A stretch of DNA of 11,179 nucleotides. Origin: Clostridia bacterium. Lineage in GTDB: Bacteria > Bacillota_A > Clostridia > Christensenellales > Aristaeellaceae. The notes under the pieces are model-generated. The model had not been told where the DNA came from and made no database searches. It was given only the letters and a program-made list of their open reading frames with translations. A program made the translations under genes and the position numbers. Position 1 is the first letter of the stretch. Every line of letters begins with the position of its first letter. Where the stretch lies: NCBI GenBank assembly GCA_017938785.1, contig JAGBAU010000209.1:1-11179 (forward strand), written 5' to 3'. Shown here in pieces: positions 7,126-11,179 of the stretch.

Positions 7126-9471
7126 TCAGAGCGCATCAAATTCATCCATGATTTGCCGGTATTTTGCTTCAATCGTCGCATCGTCCCAGCCCTTGCTGTG
7201 AAGCACATCCTGAATATTGGTTCCGCTCCACAGCTCCTGCAGGGATTTGTCCGGCGCGAAATCCAGCGCCACATGGCAGAGAATCGTAATGTCATCCTCA
7301 ATGATGCGGTTGATGATCTCAACGGACTTCGCATTTGCGGCGATCTTGCCGATGGAAGCCCTGCCGTTCCAGCCGAAGGGATCCCTGCAGCGCACATCTA
7401 CGCGCCTGGTAAAGGCAATATCCCGGGAGGATGTGCCCACAAGAATATCAAATTCGCCGGGCTGGGTGATCCACTCGCCGAAATCCATGTAGTAGCCTGC
7501 AAGATCGGCCTTCGTGATTTCGATGGCGACCGTCTTTTCCTCGCCCGGTTGCAGGAATACCTTCCTGAATCCCTTCAGTTCCTTTTCCGGACGGTCAAAG
7601 CGGCATTCCACATCGCGGACATAGACCTGTACTACCTCGCTGCCTGCCATGCTGCCGGTGTTTTTGACGCGGATGCTGACCGGGATATTCTCCCTTTCAA
7701 CATTGATTTCTGCAGGAACCTGAACATCCGTGATCTCAAAGCTGGTGTAGCTCAAACCGTAGCCGAAAGGATAGGCGGGCTCAATACGGCGTGCATCATA
7801 CCAGCGATAGCCCACATATATGCCTTCGCCGTACCAGACCTCCTTGTTCTCGCCGCCAAAATTCTTATAAGCGGGGCAGTCATACTGGTTCTTCGGCCAG
7901 GTCAGCGCCAGCTTGCCGGAGGGATTGAACAGGCCGAAGATGGCGTCCGCAGTGATCTTGCCACCCTGAATACCGGGCAGGAAGGGACAGAGGATTGCGC
8001 TGACGCGATCCTCATAATCGTTCAGGTCAATTGGGCCGGTGGCATTGATGACCAGAACCACCTTTCCGCCTGCTGCGTTTGCCTCGGAGATGGCCTGCTC
8101 CAGCGCTTGTTTATCATCTTCATCCATCATCAGGTGTTCGCGGTCAGCGCCCTCGCGTCCATCTGCGCCAACCACAGCAATCCAGAACTTTGTATTTTCA
8201 TTGGATTCACCGAACGTAAGCTTTTCCGCGCCCAGCAGTTCTGCAGCCCTGTCATAAGGATTGGTCGCCAGATCCGTTTCCACATTGGAGCTGCCTGCCG
8301 GACAGATGGTCATCTTCCTGCTGCGCTTACCGTAGAAAGCGACATGCACATCCTGCTTCAGCGGCAATGTGCCATCGTTTTTCAGCAGGATCATGCCCTC
8401 CCGCAGCACATTTTCCATCGCTTCAAGGGAGGCGGCGCGATTCAGCGCATGCCGTCGTCCGGTCATGGCGGTGGAATCCACGATTACATGCAGTACGTTG
8501 CGCACGCATTCATCCAGCTTTTCCATTCTCAGGCTGCCGTTGGCAACGGCTTCCTCAATGCACTTGATGCCACGGGGACCGGGCATGGTCAGGTCAGTAC
8601 CTGCCGCAACGGACAGCACCTGGTCATAGGATGCGCCCCAATCGGAAACAACAAAGCCCTCAAAGTCCCATTCCTTCCGGAGTACATCCGTCAACAGCCA
8701 TTTGTTCATGGCGCTGGGCATGCCGTTGAGCTTGTTGTAGGCGGACATCAGGGTACGGCAGCCGGCGTCCACACAAGCCTTGAAGCCAGGGAAATAAATC
8801 TCCCGCAGTGCACGCTCAGGAACATGCTCCTCCACGCCCATGCGATCCTTTTCCTGGTTGTTGGCGGCAAAATGCTTTGCACAGGCGATGATTCCCTCGC
8901 CCTGAATGCCCTTGATGAGGGCAGGACCGAGCTTCGACATCAGGAAAGGGTCTTCTGTGTAGCTCTCGCCCAGTCTGCCGCAGAGGGGATCGCGGTGGAT
9001 GTTCACGTTGGGGCCAAGGATCATGTCGATGCCGTAGCTGCTCATCTCCCGGGCAAGCTCTCTGCCGCAGGCTTCGATGACCTCCGGATTCCAGGTGGAG
9101 CCCTGCGCAATGCCCGGAGGATAGCAGCCGAAGGGCTTGGGACTGGACTTGGAACCGGCTCCGGCGGCCATCTTCTTGAGCGCGCCCAGCGCAATCAGCA
9201 GTCCGCCCATGTAACTGTTCTTTTCCCGGTCAAGGGGAGTGCCGGCAGCTTCAGCCTCTGCTGCAAGCTTTGCATACACCTTCTCGCCAAGATATTCCAT
9301 CGAGTTCAAGCCGTTGCAGCTGTCGATCATGAACATCGCCGGAATCCCGTATTCCGGCATCGCTTCCGTGTGAAAGGGACTACCGCCGATGACCATCCGC
9401 GCCTTTTCAGCGATGGTCATTTCCTGCAAAATCTTTTCAACCGAAGCATGGTCTGTCAGTTTTGTTGCCAT
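7126..9471 (-). CDS. Glycoside hydrolase family 3, beta-glucosidase-like
   Basis: A 781-residue retaining GH3 enzyme without a signal peptide, so cytoplasmic. N-terminal barrel about 10-330: Asp50 in the -1 subsite loop, NIHRDPLCGR at 157-166, KHFAANNQE at 199-207 and nucleophile Asp277 in GFVVSDWGA. The C-terminal alpha/beta sandwich spans about 355-580, with the acid/base candidate Glu440 in the EGADREHL motif. A fibronectin-like domain (Fn3-like) lies about 595-690, with EVVQVYVRD and EKELKGFRKV. Oddities: the loop usually DGPxGLR reads DSCNGLN, an insertion of some 50 residues (about 62-112) precedes CYPPG, and a helical tail of about 80 residues follows the Fn3-like domain. The ATG at 9471 has GGAGG 7 nt before it. 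The gene stands alone on its strand, facing the AraC pair. It likely removes terminal beta-glucose or a related sugar from imported glycosides; xylosidase or N-acetylglucosaminidase activity is not excluded. Confidence 0.94.
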   Translation of the reverse strand: MATKLTDHASVEKILQEMTIAEKARMVIGGSPFHTEAMPEYGIPAMFMIDSCNGLNSMEYLGEKVYAKLAAEAEAAGTPLDREKNSYMGGLLIALGALKKMAAGAGSKSSPKPFGCYPPGIAQGSTWNPEVIEACGRELAREMSSYGIDMILGPNVNIHRDPLCGRLGESYTEDPFLMSKLGPALIKGIQGEGIIACAKHFAANNQEKDRMGVEEHVPERALREIYFPGFKACVDAGCRTLMSAYNKLNGMPSAMNKWLLTDVLRKEWDFEGFVVSDWGASYDQVLSVAAGTDLTMPGPRGIKCIEEAVANGSLRMEKLDECVRNVLHVIVDSTAMTGRRHALNRAASLEAMENVLREGMILLKNDGTLPLKQDVHVAFYGKRSRKMTICPAGSSNVETDLATNPYDRAAELLGAEKLTFGESNENTKFWIAVVGADGREGADREHLMMDEDDKQALEQAISEANAAGGKVVLVINATGPIDLNDYEDRVSAILCPFLPGIQGGKITADAIFGLFNPSGKLALTWPKNQYDCPAYKNFGGENKEVWYGEGIYVGYRWYDARRIEPAYPFGYGLSYTSFEITDVQVPAEINVERENIPVSIRVKNTGSMAGSEVVQVYVRDVECRFDRPEKELKGFRKVFLQPGEEKTVAIEITKADLAGYYMDFGEWITQPGEFDILVGTSSRDIAFTRRVDVRCRDPFGWNGRASIGKIAANAKSVEIINRIIEDDITILCHVALDFAPDKSLQELWSGTNIQDVLHSKGWDDATIEAKYRQIMDEFDAL

Positions 9472-9601
9472 GAATATTCCTCCTGTTTATTATTCTTTGT
9501 TCTTATTTTGGAGGAAACAGAAAATGAGTTCTATCAAAAAGTGAATCAAAATGTAAAAAACGAAAACAGATAGTATCTAATCCCGATAAGGAGGAAGGTT
9601 C
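9472..9601. promoter_or_regulatory. Divergent AT-rich intergenic region, GH3 versus small ORF/esterase
   Basis: This 130-bp A/T-rich stretch separates the GH3 gene from the divergent small ORF. On the minus strand a weak promoter can be drawn as TTTACA (9557-9552), 18 bp, TAGAAC (9533-9528). On the plus strand I find no convincing promoter. TTCCTCC (9477-9483) and GGAGGAA (9510-9516) are perfect 7-bp complements, so in the GH3 leader the Shine-Dalgarno site could pair with an upstream anti-SD. ATCAAAA also occurs twice, 12 bp apart (9533 and 9545). Confidence 0.4.
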
Positions 9602-9706
9602 ATGAATGCAACAATAAAATACATACTGGTTGCCCTGGCCATAATCCTGGTTGCCGCCCTTTCCGGCGCAATCTGCGGTCGGCTGCTGCTGGACAGCGTC
9701 ATATGA
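9602..9706 (+). CDS. Small single-pass membrane protein (34 aa), unknown function
   Basis: A 34-codon ORF with a textbook ribosome site, GGAGG 7 nt before its ATG. It begins MNATIKYILVALAIILV, continues with a hydrophobic stretch to about residue 22 (small residues ALSGAIC), and ends in a short tail containing Arg25 and Asp31. One membrane helix with a single N-terminal Lys is predicted. Its TGA overlaps an in-frame ATG of the following esterase (ATGA at 9703-9706), and the preferred esterase start is 8 nt further on, so the two are translationally linked. I do not recognise a family. It could be a partner or anchor for the esterase, a secretion helper, or a leader whose translation sets esterase synthesis. 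The ribosome site and coupling support a real gene; size alone makes it uncertain. Confidence 0.62.
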   Translation: MNATIKYILVALAIILVAALSGAICGRLLLDSVI

Positions 9707-9714
9707 GGTGTACC

Positions 9715-10629
9715 ATGCTTAAGCGCACATTTGTAATGCTGATGTGCTTTCTATTTGCCGTTGTTTTTCTGCTGAGTGCTCTCCTCTCCATCCGATATGC
9801 AGGCAATGCGCCCATGCGGCTGCTTGCTGTAAACTGGAACGAGGATACAGGCTCTATTTACCGGGATCTGCCCTACGAAGATGGGCTGCATTATGACCTG
9901 TACATCCCCGCAGGCTTGAAGCAAAGTGAACCGCAGCATCTGCTTCTGTACATCCACGGCGGCAGCTTCAATTCGGGTACAAAGGAAGACGGTGATGTAT
10001 GGTGCAAATACTTTGCATCCCAAGGCTGCATCGCTGCAACGCTGGATTATTCCCTGCAGAAAAAAGGCCGGTTTGCGACCCTTCAGCAGATGAACCATGA
10101 AATCGCCTCTTGCGTCAGTGCCATCAACCGATATTGTTCCGAGCTCGAATATATCCTTGACGGCATGGCCCCCATTGGCGTTTCTGCCGGTGGTACGCTG
10201 GCGATGAATTATGCTTATACCAGTGCAGAAACATCTGCCATACCGATACGCTTTGTCTGCCAGCTCGCTGCGCCGACAGATTTTGAACCGGCTGACTGGC
10301 CGCTGCTCATGCAGATCAATGGAATCAAGACCCCTGAGGAATTCATCCGCGCAATGTCTGAAAGCAGTACGGCAGACGACATCTCTCCTGCACGTTTGGT
10401 TACACATACCTCTGTGCCAACATTGATGGCATACGGCCTTCGCGATCATATAATCCCCGCGAACCAGCGGGAGAAACTGCTGCTTGCCCTACAGGAAAAC
10501 AACATTGTATATGAATATCATGCCTTGCCCAATTCAAACCATGGCCTCTATGGTGATTTGGATTTACTGGAAATCTTTATGAACCGGCTTATGGTGTGGA
10601 GCGATATGTATTTCCACGCCGAATACTGA
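9715..10629 (+). CDS. Exported or membrane-anchored alpha/beta-hydrolase (esterase/lipase)
   Basis: A 304-residue serine esterase of the alpha/beta-hydrolase fold, nearest in pattern to Abhydrolase_3/BD-FAE carbohydrate esterases. Residue numbers count from the ATG at 9715. Residues 3-4 are Lys-Arg, followed by a hydrophobic segment about 5-25, a signal peptide or N-terminal anchor with no obvious lipobox. The oxyanion motif HGGS is at 81-84, nucleophile Ser157 in GVSAGG, the acid is probably Asp244 in GLRDHIIP, and catalytic His276 is in NSNHGLYGD, so the triad looks complete. An alternative start four codons upstream at 9703 overlaps the stop of the small membrane ORF; 9715 is preferred because GAGG lies 6 nt before it and the charged N-terminus then begins the signal sequence. 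In this setting removal of acetyl, feruloyl or similar esters from a carbohydrate at the cell surface is a reasonable guess, not shown. Confidence 0.9.
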   Translation: MLKRTFVMLMCFLFAVVFLLSALLSIRYAGNAPMRLLAVNWNEDTGSIYRDLPYEDGLHYDLYIPAGLKQSEPQHLLLYIHGGSFNSGTKEDGDVWCKYFASQGCIAATLDYSLQKKGRFATLQQMNHEIASCVSAINRYCSELEYILDGMAPIGVSAGGTLAMNYAYTSAETSAIPIRFVCQLAAPTDFEPADWPLLMQINGIKTPEEFIRAMSESSTADDISPARLVTHTSVPTLMAYGLRDHIIPANQREKLLLALQENNIVYEYHALPNSNHGLYGDLDLLEIFMNRLMVWSDMYFHAEY

Positions 10630-10673
10630 ACCTCACGATGCACTGTCCCTTTCAAAGTGTTACCGCAATAAAA

Positions 10674-10719
10674 ATACCTGCTGAATTGAAGGCGTCCTTC
10701 TCTCATCTTCAGCAGGTAT
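10674..10719 (-). terminator. Hairpin terminator between the esterase and the tRNA genes
   Basis: ATACCTGCTGAA and TTCAGCAGGTAT form a perfect 12-bp stem; the 22-nt loop holds a further GAAGG/CCTTC pairing. On the minus strand it runs into TTTTATT, a good U-tract, so it terminates leftward transcripts from the tRNA genes. On the plus strand the trailing ATTTGATCT is weaker, but the hairpin, 45 bp past the esterase stop, may serve that message too. Confidence 0.7.
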
Positions 10720-10757
10720 ATTTGATCTAAACAATTGCTATTCTATTATACAAGACA

Positions 10758-10801
10758 AGAAACCCGAACCCATTTCCTATCGGAATTAAGTTCGGATTTC
10801 T
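10758..10801 (-). terminator. Hairpin at the 3' end of the tRNA transcript
   Basis: AGAAACCCGAAC and GTTCGGATTTCT can form a 12-bp stem. In minus-strand RNA the one imperfect pair is G-U, but in plus-strand RNA it is C-A, so the structure favours the tRNA direction. The 20-nt loop contains a short TTCC/GGAA pairing. The tract after it (TGTCTTGTATAAT) is only moderately T-rich, so termination may be partial and backed up by the next hairpin. Confidence 0.5.
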
Positions 10802-10807
10802 CAAGTA

Positions 10808-10883
10808 TGGTGGAGCATAGGGGAGTCGAACCCCTGACCTTTTGAATGCCATTCAAACGCGCTACCAACTGCGCTAATGCCCC
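10808..10883 (-). tRNA. tRNA-Ala (anticodon GGC)
   Basis: A 76-nt cloverleaf with encoded CCA. The acceptor stem GGGGCAT/ATGCTCC contains the G3-U70 wobble pair that marks alanine tRNA. D-stem is GCGC/GCGC, anticodon stem TTTGA/TCAAA with loop ATGGCAT giving GGC, and T-arm AGGGG-TTCGACT-CCCCT. The anticodon reads GCC and GCU codons. It lies 5 nt after tRNA-Val in one transcript. Confidence 0.96.
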
Positions 10884-10888
10884 TTGAA

Positions 10889-10965
10889 TGGTGCTCCCTG
10901 TTGGACTCGAACCAACGACCCCCGCGATGTGAACACGGTGCTCTAACCAACTGAGCCAAGGGAGC
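10889..10965 (-). tRNA. tRNA-Val (anticodon CAC)
   Basis: A 77-nt cloverleaf with encoded CCA. Acceptor stem GCTCCCT/AGGGAGC with A73, D-stem GCTC/GAGC, anticodon stem CCGTG/CGCGG with loop TTCACAT giving CAC, and T-arm GTTGG-TTCGAGT-CCAAC. It reads GUG codons. It is the first gene of a two-tRNA unit driven by the promoter at 11000-11028. Confidence 0.96.
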
Positions 10966-10975
10966 ATATTCAACA

Positions 10976-10992
10976 TCGGCAATCCTTGCCGA
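10976..10992 (-). ncRNA. Leader hairpin of the tRNA precursor
   Basis: TCGGCAA and TTGCCGA form a perfect 7-bp stem with a 3-nt loop, at the predicted 5' end of the tRNA transcript and 10 nt before tRNA-Val. It may protect or structure the precursor until RNase P cuts it. This is a structure call, not a separate gene. Confidence 0.45.
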
Positions 10993-10999
10993 CCTGATT

Positions 11000-11028
11000 A
11001 TTTTACACCAAGGCGAACCTTTTGTCAA
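11000..11028 (-). promoter_or_regulatory. Strong sigma-A promoter of the tRNA-Val/tRNA-Ala unit
   Basis: On the minus strand: perfect -35 TTGACA (11028-11023), a 17-bp spacer and -10 TAAAAT (11005-11000). The start would fall near 10993, just before the leader hairpin and about 28 nt before tRNA-Val. This is the best promoter in the window, as expected for stable RNA genes. Confidence 0.85.
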
Positions 11029-11038
11029 TACCTTTTCC

Positions 11039-11074
11039 AAAAAAGATGCGGGGAAGCCCTGCGCGGGCTTCCCC
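11039..11074 (-). terminator. Intrinsic terminator after the XylH-like permease gene
   Basis: GGGGAAGCCC and GGGCTTCCCC (11050-11059 and 11065-11074) form a perfect 10-bp stem with a 5-nt loop, 6 bp past the permease stop. In minus-strand RNA a run of six U follows after a 5-nt gap (11044-11039). The gap is longer than ideal, but the stem is very strong. It insulates the tRNA promoter just downstream. Confidence 0.8.
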
Positions 11075-11080
11075 TATTTC

Positions 11081-11179
11081 TTACTTGCGGAACAGCGTGG
11101 ACAGGAAGGGGATACGGATCTTCTGCTTGGAGATGACGTCGAATGCGACGGCAGCCAGCAGAACCAGGCCCTTGACCAC
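11081..11179 (-). CDS. Sugar ABC transporter permease C-terminus, XylH/GguB-like, partial
   Basis: Only the last 32 codons and the stop are inside the window. The tail has the sequence VVKGLVLLAAVAFDV followed by a basic segment and ends in FRK. The xKGLVLLxAVAFDV pattern is the closing membrane helix of CUT2 permeases of the XylH/GguB/MglC group, which is followed by a short basic cytoplasmic end. Proteins of this group carry xylose, galactose or mixed monosaccharides. It is a different transporter from the one at the left end of the window and is separated from the rest by a terminator and the tRNA genes. The call rests on a short fragment. Confidence 0.75.
   Translation of the reverse strand: MVKGLVLLAAVAFDVISKQKIRIPFLSTLFRK

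Noticed and set aside
9524..9544. Six-codon plus-strand ORF (MSSIKK) after a GGAGG at 9510-9514, as a leader peptide
   Set aside because: The GGAGG is better explained as the complement of the anti-SD in the GH3 leader, the 9-nt spacing is long, no promoter is visible upstream, and the peptide shows no attenuator features such as repeated regulatory codons or competing hairpins.
9541..9570. Catabolite repression (cre) site in the A-rich stretch upstream of the GH3 gene
   Set aside because: The AAACGAAAAC core lacks the TG and CA arms at the right distances for the CcpA consensus; no acceptable cre match was seen at the other promoters either.
7087..9573. Open plus-strand frame of over 800 codons opposite the GH3 gene
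   Set aside because: It is the antisense shadow of a clear GH3 gene: no domain pattern, no proper ribosome site, and composition typical of a reverse-complement reading (rich in His, Ala, Ile and Gln).
10808..10965. Integration site of a mobile element at the tRNA genes
   Set aside because: Both tRNAs are intact, no duplicated 3' tRNA end was seen elsewhere in the window, and no integrase lies nearby.
10746..11040. Minus-strand frames of 78 and 79 codons across the tRNA pair
   Set aside because: They are translations of the tRNA-Val and tRNA-Ala genes and their promoter, not proteins.

Overview
The window reads as part of the genome of an anaerobic Firmicute of the class Clostridia, perhaps a gut or rumen commensal. 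The reasons are strong GGAGG ribosome binding sites before nearly every gene, sigma-A-like promoters, tRNA genes with an encoded CCA end, a CUT2-type sugar ABC transporter next to intracellular GH2 and GH3 enzymes, and paired AraC regulators of the type common in that class. Base composition looks slightly above half G+C. I see no phage gene, insertion sequence, CRISPR array or clear sign of recent transfer. The genus cannot be told from the window.

Left part (1-4872, all on the minus strand): an operon transcribed leftwards. It encodes a cytoplasmic GH2 glycosidase (2527-4872), a fused two-domain RbsA-type ATPase (929-2434) and an RbsC-type permease that runs off the window edge (1-912, TTG start). 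A solute-binding protein would be expected next, outside the window. The 92-bp gap between the GH2 gene and the ATPase gene holds a 9-bp perfect hairpin and a 10-bp direct repeat that could form an internal control point.

Centre (4873-7065, plus strand): a divergent promoter region, then two AraC/XylS-family regulators of different N-terminal type (5077-6150 and 6235-7065). The second appears to have its own promoter, with a palindrome across its -10 box. These are the likely regulators of the flanking glycosidase and transporter genes.

Right part: a GH3 beta-glucosidase-like gene on the minus strand (7126-9471) converges on the regulators at a strong hairpin terminator. Divergent from it, a 34-codon single-membrane-segment small protein (9602-9706) overlaps, or nearly abuts, an exported or membrane-anchored alpha/beta-hydrolase esterase (9715-10629). 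After two hairpins comes a tRNA-Val(CAC)/tRNA-Ala(GGC) pair on the minus strand with a near-consensus promoter. At the right edge is the tail of a second sugar ABC permease of XylH/GguB type with its terminator.

Taken together, this is a glycoside uptake and cleavage locus. The esterase probably de-esterifies a plant or host carbohydrate outside the membrane, the ABC transporter imports the product, GH2 and GH3 cleave it in the cytoplasm, and the AraC pair senses it. The substrate is inferred only as a beta-linked glycoside. I found no convincing wholly new system. The observations most worth following are the one-sided catalytic architecture of the ATPase (Glu to Cys in the second Walker B), the small membrane protein coupled to the esterase, the possible Shine-Dalgarno-masking hairpin before the GH3 gene, and the repeat/hairpin module inside the GH2-ABC operon.
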